64,000 nucleotides of DNA from Symsagittifera roscoffensis (lineage: Eukaryota; Xenacoelomorpha; Acoela; Convolutidae): positions 54,949,074 to 55,013,073 of the forward strand of contig NC_087063.1 of the NCBI RefSeq assembly GCF_963678635.1. Direction: 5' to 3'. Made by a program: the position numbers and the translations under genes. This document shows, one piece after another, positions 1-9,985 of this stretch. Numbering within the stretch: position 1 is the stretch's first letter; every line of letters starts with the position of its first letter. Under the pieces are notes generated by a model. That model did no database searches, had not been told where the DNA came from, and saw only the letters and a list, made by a program, of their open reading frames with translations.

Positions 1-160
1 ATCCACCACGAACCTTAAAAAGCAAAGGGCATCCTTACGCTTAGCCCAGGCTATCGTCTTTTGAAATCAACGCTCGCAGGTCTTCCATCAACTCAAGCTC
101 CTGTTCCTTTGATTTCAAATCATTACTGGCTTCATATTCCGCCTTCCTGATGCCCATCAA

Positions 161-1970
161 TCACCAAGCCAACCGCACTTGCAGGTCAGTTCTCATGCAC
201 GGGTGAGCCAGGTACGCTGCCACCGTCGCAGGTGCATGCATCGTCTCGTCGAAGTAACTTTGGAGGGCCGCCCTCCAAGAAATTTCCAGTAGCTTTTCCA
301 GCCCGATTTCGTTCGCCTCCGAGGACATTATCGTGCCGCATTCTTTCCGATTTAGGTTAGAATTCTCCGTAAGCCCTTTCAGATGTTCCTGCATGGCTCG
401 ATTCCCGCTCCAAGCCATCAGGTGTCCTCTCGCAGAGTTCCTCGCCTTCAACATCTCCACATAACCCCCTGCTGGATCTCCCATGTGGACCGATTCTGGC
501 ACCGTGACTCGACTGTACTCGACCACGTCGAGTTGTCCCTCTAGTTTCATCTTGGCTATGTTGGTTCGCGAGGGCCTGTAATCATCAAGTCCTCCAGATC
601 CACACTGACTGATGATCTCCATCTCTAGCTTAGTGTCTGCTAGGGTTCGTGCAGTCTTCTTTGATTTCGTGGCTGTTGTGGTCAGACCTGCCAAGAGCAT
701 AGGGGATATCAGGTTCTCTTTTTCTCCCCCGGTCAGCTTCGCACCATCTCCTTGCCCGCTCTCGCCTGAACGATCTGCGCTCGTCAAAGAGGCCACCACT
801 GCACTGGCTTTCGACTTCACCACCCTCTGATTCACGGCTCGACTTCCTGTCTTCCCTTTCAGTCGCATCAGCCCTTTTCTTGCTCGTCTGACGGGTAATT
901 TCTTCGTGACCTGCTGGCCATCGGCACTGTCCTCTGTAACTGACTCGGTCAGAACATCAAACATCAGACTCTATGGAGTTCATTATTTTCTCCAGGACCT
1001 CACGCATAATGGGTTGGTTCAATCCCACCTTCATTATGGACTGCGATCCATATCGTCGTATCACGTCCCATGACCTTTCCATGAAGTTCACTCGGTTCCA
1101 GGTTGCCCCTGTCTTGCTTTCTAGTTCACTTTGGTTCTCTCCTATTCCTCTTCCGGTAGCGTACTCAGGGAGGATACCCTCATTGACTGTTCAATCTTTC
1201 TCCTCCTTGGTGTCTTCAATCTTTGTGGATCCTTATTTCGACACTCTCTCGCCTGACTTATTGGGTCCATCGGGGATAAGTCGGCCGACGCCTCTTTTGT
1301 AGGGGACATGAAAGACGATGGCGTCATCAGAAACAGACTCCCATCGACTTCCCCGTCGTCGTCTTCACTAAACCGGTACTCCAGCAAGTCTCTCTCTAAC
1401 GCTCCTAGATCCGTCTCACCCGGCTTTTCTGTCTTTCCCTTCGATATCGTCATCGTCCTGATCCATCGACTCATCGTCATCTGCATCAGGTTTCGGCTTA
1501 GGTCCTGAAGGGTCTTGTCGTGTGTCAATGCCCGAGTCCGGCCGCGCCGGTACGGTCAGGTCTCCTGCGTGATAGAAAAATTCATCATTCACCAGGAATT
1601 CTACGGACTCCTCGCCATGTGGTACCAGGTCCTCTATCGTTGTGTATGAGCCTCCTCTGCACTCCTTCGCCACTTCCAGCTTCACTACTTTCACTTCTCC
1701 TGACCACCTCAGTCTTGATAAGTCATCAGTGGGAGCATACACCTCGTTCCACACCTCAGCCGAGACCTCTGGTCTCCTGGAAGGTGGTGCTTTGATCTTT
1801 TTCCTGCTCCAAGCATCAGGAAATGTGAAGTCAAATGTGTGCGCGGCTGCAGCGTTCCAACTGATGAAGCGCGGCTCCATCCCTTCACTCCATTTCAGCA
1901 TTTTTCTCTCTGCGTCACGAGCTGCTCCGATGCGAGGGGCAATGACGGGAGATGTGACTCCCAACAACAT
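161..1970 (-). pseudogene. ORF4-A C-terminal part
   Basis: Three overlapping open stretches: 1970-1416 (184 aa), 1528-1142 (128 aa) and 964-161 (267 aa). The first has a segment, EPRFISWNAAAAHTFDF, that resembles DPLFIGYSAAVFFHTCD in element B at 42938-43651, so it belongs to the conserved ORF4. It ends in an Asp-rich tract (DADDDESMDQDDDD). The 267-aa piece is rich in charged and Ser residues. After its TGA at 158-160 the same frame continues as a short Glu/Lys-rich coil to a TAA near position 41. No known domain is recognised here. Confidence 0.5.
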
Positions 1971-2057
1971 CCTCCTTATCGGTGGGTATCGAGGGCATAG
2001 TTCCGACAGCGGCCTGGACCCGGAAAGCCACGCTTGCTGTTCTCTTTCACGTCTCTA

Positions 2058-2930
2058 TCACATCATTGCCGCTCCTGAATTTTTCACTACTGGTCTCAGA
2101 TTCCAAAGTTTCGGGTTAAACTGGATGTGGGAAAAGTCTTCGCGGCCCATTCGGCACTTGAAATTGTTGTTGAAATCCATCAACACCCAACCCGGCTCCG
2201 CTATTTTTCCGAACAGCCTATCATCGCTGGCCAGCCCCCTCAGCTCCCTCTGCTCTACCCAATTCAGCACGGAACAATCTACGACTGAGACCAGGTTGAC
2301 ATACAACACAGAATTCCTGTATGCCTTGACTTGCACGTCCGGGAACACGAAAGACATCACCGGTCCATACACCACCGTGAAGAATTCCCGCAGTCCGTGA
2401 ATCAGAGCCAACGGATCGATCCGCATCATGACAGCCAGATCTGTCCGCAAGGGCATGCCATATTACTGCTTACACTCACCCGCATCCGTCGCCATCTTAT
2501 CTTCTCCCGTGACACGTCTGTTCTGTTGCAAGAGATATTGGAGCAGGAGAGTCCTCCAGTCTTTCATTTTCCTGAGCGAGGCGGTTTCCAACTGTGCGTT
2601 GAACTCACGACTCGTCCCCTGGAGTTGTTCGGGGTAACGCAGCAGCACAAGCAAATCACCCAGCCGACCATAGGTCATGGCGATCAGCGTCAGGAGTGCA
2701 TCCAATCTCAAATCTGCCAACGCTTGGTTAAAAAGATTTGCCGGCCCCTTAACGAAATTCTCATGACCAAATGTCACGTACAGGGCTAATATCAGGCCAA
2801 TCGACAGCTTCCTGATATCCTTGACGAAGCTCGCGATCAGGTTCCGAGATGCCCTCGGATAGCACGTCGACAGGAAGGTTAGGCGTCCATCCCACTCCCA
2901 TTCCACCCAAGATGGCATCTGATCGTTCAT
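2058..2930 (-). pseudogene. ORF4-A conserved block (Leu-rich helical region)
   Basis: Two overlapping frames, 2930-2463 (155 aa) and 2456-2058 (132 aa). Segments match element B closely in the same order: LILALYVTFGHENF against LLLALYLVYTRYLF, then GPANLF against GPAYMF, LLLQYLLQQNRRVTGED against LMVEYLLRQNRYLSGEE, and VNLVSVVDCSVLNWVEQREL against VSLVSVLDVTALNWCRQEEL. That pattern of conserved positions across two diverged copies shows a real coding region. Hydrophobic stretches are present but are short and interrupted by charges, so a membrane segment is only possible. A one-base-type shift separates the two frames. No known family recognised. Confidence 0.6.
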
Positions 2931-4358
2931 ACCGTGCCCTCGTGGCCAGTACGTCAGCTTGGAACTTGTCCAACGACATCGTGTTCACATCCTGCATCAA
3001 TTTCAACATCATACCCCCGGCTAGCTCCCGGGCATCAAACAAAATCTTCAGATACGCGTGTATCTCTTTGATCACTGCCGGCGCATGCTCGAAATCGTCC
3101 TCTCCCAAGGTAAACAGTCTTGGTGACAAGTACAACCATAAGTTGTTGTGCGGCTTCGTGCGCAAAGCCATTGCCATGAGATCTTCTTCCGCTGATGTCA
3201 TGTTTTTCCTGAATGTCCTTCCCTGCTCATTCTCTGCGTGATCCATCTGCTTGAACCAGACATCATCAGCCACCTGTTGTACTAACAGATGATCGTCATC
3301 TACCCCTGGTCTTAACTTCAGCAACCTGGCGAAATTGGACAGCTCCAACCGCAGAACCTCATCTAACACCAACCGAGTCGTGCTACAATCTTTGAGTCCC
3401 TGTATGGCGTTGGAAATATCAGCCCAAACGGCAGGAAGCTCAGATCGGGATGGATAATAATTGTTAGGGTCTACCATTCTGTTCGGGGCAGGAATTATCA
3501 CGTTGAACCGTCCCTCCGCTATCGTCGTGACTATCGTGTACACAAACTGAAGGGGTTCTGGCAATGCAGCGTACCCTGGTGACAACACAAAGACCACTTT
3601 CACTACATTTTGGGTGAAACGTTCTTTTGCTGCTGTCTCTACCTCAACCATCGCCGAGAGCAATGTCATTATCGCCTCTCCTATAACCTCATTGCTCGGG
3701 ATCGACCCATCCGTAAGACGTGACAACAAACCCCTGCTTTGCAGATGATCATTCGAGCCTGCAACCACTATCACCTGCGGCTCCATGCTGACCACCCTTC
3801 GCACACTTATCATCATGCCTATTGACTGTCCCCAGTCCAATTTAGGCGCCGTCAAGAAAATCACGTCGGGCCATGAGAACGGGGCGTGTAGAGATAATCC
3901 GAACTGGCCACTATCAGGTACTTGGCAGCTTTCATATCCAAGGGATCATAAGCGGCAAACAGCCCGTCACCGACTGGGGCCTTCAGTTCCCCGTATCTCC
4001 TGTTATCTCCATCCACCGTGGTCGTTCGGGGGTAGTCTCTTGAATATTCACCAGGCGTCTGACCGGGTGGCTTAGCAAACTGCCTGTACATCTTGTGATG
4101 TTTGTTGTTAGGCTTGCTATCTGTCTGAAACTTGCCCTTACGAGCAGGTGGCGTCAGTTCCCTGGCTTTCTGGCGGACGTCCGTAAGAGACCGGGTATTC
4201 AGAGGTCCAAAGGTATTGTCTTGAGGCAATCCATTCAGGTCTGCGTGCCGGAGCGTAGTCGTGGAGCTGAACTGCTCCTGTTCTGCTAGCAGCCAATCCA
4301 CGCCCGGTATCCGATATAGTCGCGACACTTTGGGACTTTCTCCTCCGATCATTCTCAT
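2761..4358 (-). pseudogene. ORF4-A SGNH-like domain 2 (divergent)
   Basis: The 165-aa frame (4358-3861) ends in a beta-strand-like YLIVASSDYLY. After a one-base shift the next frame (3864-2761, 367 aa) carries VIVVAGSNDHLQSRG at residues 31-45, then a VFVLSPGYA strand. In SGNH hydrolases block I holds the Ser and block III holds GxND; here block III is well kept as AGSNDHL, while block I reads ASSDYL instead of GDS. Element B at 45170-44375 has the same arrangement (VIIVAGSDFEG, LLFAGMNDHL, VFTTSPGYA). The downstream shared segment AVWADIS followed by LVLDEVLRLE is also in both. I infer an SGNH-fold domain; activity is doubtful because no clear catalytic Ser or DxxH is visible. Confidence 0.55.
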
Positions 4359-4694
4359 TGCGTCCTCCCGCTACGTCAAGGTATTCATGTTCAACTTCGT
4401 TAACATTTCCGTCTTGTACTGTCCCCAATGACTAGGGTCTGGTCGGTTCCAAAGCAGCACGCTGCCTGTTTCAACTTCCTCCGCTGGCACGGCGCTCGTC
4501 GACGGTCCTGCTGCTGAGGCAGGGTTTGCCGTAGCGGGCGGGTCGTTCCTCCTAGACACGGTCTGGGAGTTATTCCTATTCTTATCAACTGATCTCCCGA
4601 GTCCGCTTTCAAGCGGTTGTGTTCTGGGAGGAGGAGCAGTCCCTAGCCTCTCTCTTACGTTTGAGCTCGGAGTGATGGGTGCAGCTGTGGCCGT

Positions 4695-5755
4695 CTACGT
4701 TGTCAAGGGCCCTAGGCGGTTGACGAGGGATTCGGGCACGCTTGCCCTTATTCTATTTCCTCCCGTCGAACTGGTCCACGCCAGAGAACTGGTCGCCCTC
4801 GGCTCCTGCTCCATTTCCCTCAACTGCGTCTGAAATACGTCATTGATCCAGCGTCTCCCTTGTTGGGTGTTGAAATGTATCCCATCTCTGGTGAGCGCGA
4901 TGTGATCAATCTTGCGCAATATGTTCTCGAGATCCAGAAGTCGCAGCTCGCCAGGGTTGTTTCTCACCAGACTACGGATCATTTCGTTCCACCGTGCACG
5001 TTGCCATTCATAAAATCTGCCACTGTGGTGCCCACCATCGGGTTCTGTGGTATCGTGCACAGCACCACCAGACTGGGCCGATACTTCTCCTTCAGTTCGT
5101 TCAGGATGCAGACCAATAGAGGCTCCCACTTGCTCTCCGGAGTCACTGGGGCTCTCGAGACGTCGTTGGTTCCCAGCATTATTACCAGCGTATCCAGGTG
5201 ATCTTCGCTCTGGAATTCCATCATCTTGATGACCTGAGCTACTGAGGCTCCTCCAAAGGACAGAGCGGTAGTCTGACCATAGACGAAGATCTCATTCAGA
5301 TCCCTCACCAAACTGTCTCCTATTATCAAGTGGCGACTCCCTGGGGGAATAACCTGGTCGCTCGTAGCGGGGTTCCAGCTCATGTCATTCAGGCAGGCTC
5401 GAGAATGCTCCGCGGCCACTTGCGTGAACTGGTGACGTGCCATCAGATTCTTCCTAATGTCTACCACGCGGGACTTTTGAAAAGTTCCGCCATGCGCAGT
5501 CCCCGAGGACGCTACCGTGCGGGGTGCTCGCTCCGAACTATTGGATGAATTATCACGACGTTGGGAAGGAACGATCCTACCCAATGTCCGCCCAGTGGTT
5601 CTGTTAATCTCATCCATTGTTGCTCTGGCCACTTGATTGAATGATTCTTGGAACTGGGGAGCGAGATAGGTGTCAGAAGGGTCTGGTATCGTGTTCCTCT
5701 GACTGAGAGCAGACTGTTGTGCTGCTGAGGAGCCTCGGGCCCTCTCTATGTACAC
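4695..5755 (-). pseudogene. ORF4-A SGNH/GDSL hydrolase-like domain 1
   Basis: Frame 5755-4979 (258 aa) has a Ser/Gln-rich lead-in, then HLIIGDSLVRDL (GDSL, residues 146-149), LSFGGAS as block II and VIMLGTNDVSR (GTND, residues 195-198) as block III. After a shift near 5000, frame 5129-4695 continues with a helical stretch and RDGIHFNTQQGRRW, which supplies the D-x-x-H block V. All four SGNH signature blocks are therefore present in order and spacing is normal for a roughly 190-residue SGNH domain. SGNH enzymes are esterases, lipases or acetylhydrolases (family knowledge); the substrate here is unknown. Related esterase-like domains occur in some LINE ORF1 proteins, but this one lies downstream of pol in an LTR element. 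Confidence 0.75.
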
Positions 5756-6474
5756 AGCTCCTGTACTCTTGTCTTGGGGCGTGTGTCCCTGGATCCCTCC
5801 GAGGACTTCATCGTCGCCAGAACTTCCTGTGACACCTGGCTCACCTTTGCCATATACAGCTCCTTCAGGTGCTTTATTTCATCCTCCTTGTAGGCCACCT
5901 GCAGATCTTCGTACTTCTTTTTCCATTCGTCTCTTTCTCGAGCTATCGCCCTATACTCCTGGAGTTTGGCACACCGCTCGTCTGATCTCTCTCCTTCTTC
6001 TCCAACGTCTCAATCGTCTCCGACGTCTGGATCTCTATTTCGCTCACCCTCACTCTCTTCGGAGGAGGAGAAGCTGTTGGAGAGTGGCCCATCACGTTGT
6101 CTTTTCGCTCCGATGAGCGGCTGCGCAGGTTGGACCGGCAAGGGCATCTCACCTAGCCGGTGGTCCCTCTGTTCACCTAGTCCTGGCTCACGAGCCAGGT
6201 TGTGGCCAGACATTTCTCCACGCCGCCATCTCATCAGTCGGTTTCGACCTCTCTCGGCGGTCCCGGACTCACCGAAGGCCAACATCAACACCACTTCTGT
6301 AGGGCGATTCCCTCGACCCTCTCGTCCTAACGCACTGAGGAGCGCGACCACAAACATCGCCAGCCCCGGGTCTTCTCGTGTAAAGTCACAATCGATCAGC
6401 CGCTGATAGATCTCGTCTAGAGTCGCTCCTAGACTCGCTGAGAGGAATTCCATTAGTTCATCTGTGTCACCCAT
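5756..6474 (-). pseudogene. ORF4-A N-terminal domain and coil
   Basis: Frame 6474-6010 (154 aa) opens ORF4 at an ATG. It shares with element B (47286-46864) the segments ATLDEIYQRL / PTLDELxKRL, TEVVLM / TEAVLM and GEMSGHNLAREPG / GGMSGFELARNPG, and a later GEMPLPVQP / GEFPLPTRP. Past this, frames shift and a Glu/Arg/Ser-rich stretch follows (6152-5943), in the place where element B has a clear coiled coil. The conservation identifies the real start of ORF4 but no known family is recognised. A Gag-like or capsid-like role would be a guess. Confidence 0.6.
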
Positions 6475-6887
6475 TTGTTATCGTGTTGATTCTTGTTGTC
6501 GTGTAGTTTCTTCCGACTCGTTTGATTCAATGAATTCAATAAACCATTTCTGATCAATCAAGATCTAAAAAACAAGTCGCGACTTACAATCATCATTTTT
6601 GGATGAAACATCGTTCAAATCTTTAAAACTCTTCATTGAAATTCTCTTCTCAATTCTGATTTAAAAATTTAGCACCAAGGTGGATCGTCCACCTGTATCT
6701 TTGTCAAGGTAGCACAAATGAGCGCTGTCACCTTGACTACCTGGAGTTTTCCAGGTCTTTTATGACACAAAACATAAAACATATGTTAACAATAACATAA
6801 CACATAAACATCACACATCTACACTATCACATACGAACATGATCCCTAATAGTTAACCTAAATTTAATCCTAATCTAAAACTTGACC
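6475..6887 (-). other. Noncoding spacer between pol-macro and ORF4 of element A, with three hairpins
   Basis: No credible ORF; AT-rich outside a structured core. Three inverted repeats follow one another: AGGTGGA-tcg-TCCACCT (6678-6694), GTCAAGGT with ACCTTGAC (6703-6710 and 6730-6737), and ACCTGGA-gttt-TCCAGGT (6739-6756). A spacer of similar size (about 530 bp) separates the same two ORFs in element B. A role in expression of ORF4 (splice acceptor, internal promoter or RNA structure) is inference from position only. Confidence 0.5.
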
Positions 6888-8276
6888 TTAATTACTATCA
6901 AGTGAACTTAATAAGAAACACTTATCGCCGAATGCAATTCCTAGCATATGCTCAGATAGTTTTTTTTTATGTAAGTAAACCTCTATGTCAGTTTCTGAAA
7001 AAATCACATGTACAAGGGCGTACAACTCTCTCGGGTGTAGCTTTTCCCTATCAGGATCATATAGTGGTAACGAGAGAGAGGTCACTCCTCTCTCAACCAG
7101 AAAATCCCTAAGTCGAGTCAAAGCCAATACCAAGCTCTCTGGATCTACGTGTTGCCTATCAGTGGCCTTAGTAACTAGGAAACACAAATATTTCCCTGGT
7201 ATCTGTGATGCAACAGGGGGCAGCGCTATCATCCCTCCCACACCAGGCCTCTGTTTCCATAAAAACTCGATGTTCTTATACTCTCTTTTGAAATCAGCCG
7301 CTAGTGCTGTTTTGAAGTTTACGTCCGCGGTTATCGCTATAGCACATGTGCGTTCCGTGAGTATGAAATCGCTGTCCGTTATGACGATATTGTGTGAATA
7401 ATGGTTCGGTAGGTCAAAATACGATTCAAAAATGCGTCCAAAAGGTGGTTTTTTAGCATTCTCGCCCTCTGTCTCTAGTTCTCCGGTTTCTCTTGCCGAT
7501 TTCAATTTTTTTATTATCAAATTTTCGGTGTGGGTGAGTCCTACCCCCACTGCCCAGACAAAAATATCCATCGACGTCCCCGTCGATCGCCCAAAGTCTA
7601 GGAGATCGAGGTTGGATTGTGGAACACGTAGAGGACCATCTGGGGCGACCCAGTTGGACTCGGTATTGTCATGACTGACGTATTTGATGCCGTCTTTATC
7701 GACGTCCTGAATCGTCAGGATCGTCTTTTTTGGATCTGTCGGCAGATCATGGAGCCATTCGAGCACCCGCAAGTTCGTTAGTTCTTGCTCATGAGTCTGT
7801 TCCTCTTCTGGTTCGAACTCCACTTCCGGTTCTGATCGATCATCGATCCAATCCTGATCCATGTCATTCACCAAGTCGACTTCTTCCTGCACCGCCACTT
7901 CGTCCAGTCCTACCAGCGAATCCATCATATCACTTACAACTATCCTGTCCACGACGAAATCCTCGCCGTATGGATTGTATTTCTTCTTGTTTTTTCCTCT
8001 CTTGCTCTGGCGTTTATCCATGGTGAGAGGTAAGTCAGGCTGTATTCCTTTGTCAATTTCAATTTGTTCCGGGCAGTCCCAGTCTTCCTCGGTATAAGGT
8101 AGAGTTTCATCGTCCACCTCTACTCGCTCGGTCAACTCCAGGTCCAATGGTAGGTCGCAATCGTTCACCACCTCATTCCCGTCGTTTTTGTTGCGAGTAC
8201 CCCTTTCATTCACCTCACAAGCAGGATCCACTATCAAGTAGTCTCCCTCTTGCATGTCCGCTGGGATGCACCAGTC
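6888..8276 (-). pseudogene. Macro domain (TARG1/OARD1-like) at the C-terminus of Pol, element A
   Basis: Open frame 8255-6888 (455 aa), the same frame as integrase and separated from it by one TAG at 8277-8279 region; in element B the matching position is open (Gln-Glu), so integrase, linker and macro domain are one polypeptide. Residues 1-160 are an acidic linker. Residues about 205-250 hold a block shared with B (GVGLTHTENLIIKK). Residues about 290-430 follow the macro-domain pattern: CAIAITADVNF, ADFKREYKNIEFL, RPGVGGMIALPPV, KYLCFLVTKATD, SLVLALTRLRDFLVERGV, LSLPLYDPDREKL, then DIEVYLHKK. That matches the TARG1/OARD1 type, whose members bind or remove ADP-ribose. The Lys in DFKREY lies where TARG1 has its catalytic Lys; the catalytic Asp is a candidate in YDPD. 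Activity is not shown. Confidence 0.75.
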
Positions 8277-9967
8277 CTATGACGAGGCATTGTGTGGTTT
8301 GATGTTTTCGTAGTGAGCTGCTCTTCCAGTACTCAATCGATAAAAACGACCTCCTTGGTGCACCTCTGTTATCTGAAATGGACCACGCCATTTCTTTAAC
8401 AATTTCTTGGTTTCTTTTGGTGGAACCACTTCCTGGAACACCCAGACGTAGTCGCCAACTGAGTAGGCTTTTGCATCGGCTGTCCTTTTATCAAACCTCC
8501 TTTTTTGTCTAATTTGCGCCTGTTGCGTGTTCCTCCTGCATAAGTCATTGAGGTCCTGCTGTCTTCTAATAAAATCCCGCACGTACGTTTGCGGTGCTGT
8601 TCTCTTCCCCTCATATTCAGGGTAGAAAAACGTCAACGGAAGCGCTTTTTCGTGACCCGTTAGCATCATATGCGGACTTATTCCCGTGGTGGAATGCTCT
8701 GTGCTGTTGTAAGCACCCATCACTTGCGTTAAGTGTCTATCCCAGTCATCCATGTAGCGTGAGAAATAAACTCTCAACATGGATACCAGCGTGCGATTCT
8801 GCCTCTCGACTAGGCCATTCGTTTGCGGCCACTTCCTGATGATTCTATTGATTGCAGAGGGAATCTCAGTTTCCTGGGGTCCTTCGCCTGTTGGCATGAC
8901 AAGCACGCAGAGATCCACTTTTCACATGCCTTCTTCAACCCAGGCCATTCGAATCGTTTCTGTATCATGTTATACACTTTGTCCACTCCCTGGTGGCCCA
9001 TTTGGTCATGTGAACGAAAGAGCAATTCGATCTGGTATAACTGTGGTAACACTATCGAGTTGTACTTGTAAAGGACCTTGTCCTCCTCTCTACGTTTACA
9101 GGCTACGATTCCGTCTTTGTTCAGGTACAACAAATCGTTTCTTGTCATGTCGAACTGCTTCAAGGTCTTGTAGCTGTCTTCTTCCAAGTCTCCCTTGTCA
9201 GGTGCTCCACTCTCGATCCATCTCTTCAGACTGCTCGTCATTCTATCATTTCGTTGAGCCCCCAGGAGATCCGACAGCCTGTACCTGGCTTTCAAATACG
9301 TCTTTACCACGTTCATTTGCCCGCTCATTATCTCCGGAGCATGAGCATCGTCCATCAACTTGACACACCATATCTTTTTCAAAGGCGTCGCTTCCTGCAC
9401 AGATGGTTCCAGATTGGTACGGACGACCGTACCATGTGACAGCAATCTGGTTGGGCGTTTCGAGACTGCTATCAGCTCGAGCTCATCGGCGGCATTATCC
9501 ACCACGGTGCCCTCCTCATCGGAGGTGTATCTGTCTCTGTCCGGATCCTGATGCATCTCCCTGTCCAGCCCGCGTTGTTTCCAGTCCACCAACAAGGAAT
9601 GAATCGCAATCTCCGATACATCAGAATTAGAAGTAGTCTCGGATGTGTTGTCCCAGGACTGCGGCCTCGAGTCATCACTTGAGTCGAGTGACTCCACACC
9701 ATCACGTTCCACCCTGTCTGTGATGTTTCTCGACTCCCCAGACAAAACTCTGTCCATTGGTTGCTTTGAATCTGACTCCCCGGACAAAATTCTGTCCCTA
9801 GGTGGTCTCATCAACCTCTCCCCGGACAAATCGTCCTGTACGGGCCTGAAGATGTCCGACTCCCCGGACATTGTTTCGTCCCCGGAAGAACAGTCTGAGC
9901 CCGGCTCGTATTCTGCTTTTGCATCTGTGAAATGTACTTTTCTCATGAAGCTGGATTTCGACTTCAC
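8277..9967 (-). pseudogene. Element A integrase: zinc finger and C-terminal domain, catalytic core deleted
   Basis: Frame 9967-8810 (385 aa) begins with an acidic linker that contains repeated LSGES motifs, then a zinc-binding H-H-C-C module (SHDQMGHQGVDKVYNM, WPGLKKACEKWISACLSCQ). Frame 8918-8277 (213 aa) resumes with TNGLVERQNRTL, NSTEHSTTGISPHMML and the SH3-like GPF module (KWRGPFQITEVHQGGRFYRL). Between the two, the strand carrying the first two catalytic Asp residues is missing: element B has about 320 bp from its FPLKST to its LVER equivalent, A has about 40 bp. The overlap of the two frames at 8810-8918 is the deletion scar. The C-terminus runs into the macro frame through a TAG. Confidence 0.8.
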
Positions 9968-9985
9968 CTTGACTTCCTCAGTGAT

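Larger units (their letters stand above)
41..6474 (-). pseudogene. ORF4 of element A: giant accessory polyprotein with two SGNH-like domains (frameshifted)
   Basis: Starts at an ATG at 6474-6472, 413 bp after the macro-domain ORF, and stays largely open in alternating frames to a TAA at about 43-41, roughly 2,100 codons. Order: N-terminal domain, charged coil, SGNH domain 1, proline-rich linker, SGNH-like domain 2, conserved block, C-terminal block with an acidic tract and short coil. The same order is found in element B (47286-35219), which is the evidence that the pieces once formed one ORF. It sits where an env-like gene sits in some retroelements, but I see no signal peptide and no convincing membrane anchor, so I do not call it env. 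Frameshifts near 5000, 4400, 3865, 2900, 2450 and 1500 break it now. Function unknown. Confidence 0.7.

Noticed and set aside
161-6474. ORF4 as a retroviral env-like glycoprotein
   Set aside because: No signal peptide, Cys pattern, cleavage site or clear membrane anchor is visible, and SGNH domains are not part of env families I know.
6888-8255. Macro-domain ORF as a host gene next to a transposon
   Set aside because: The same domain follows integrase in the same frame in element B, with a shared linker, so it belongs to the element.
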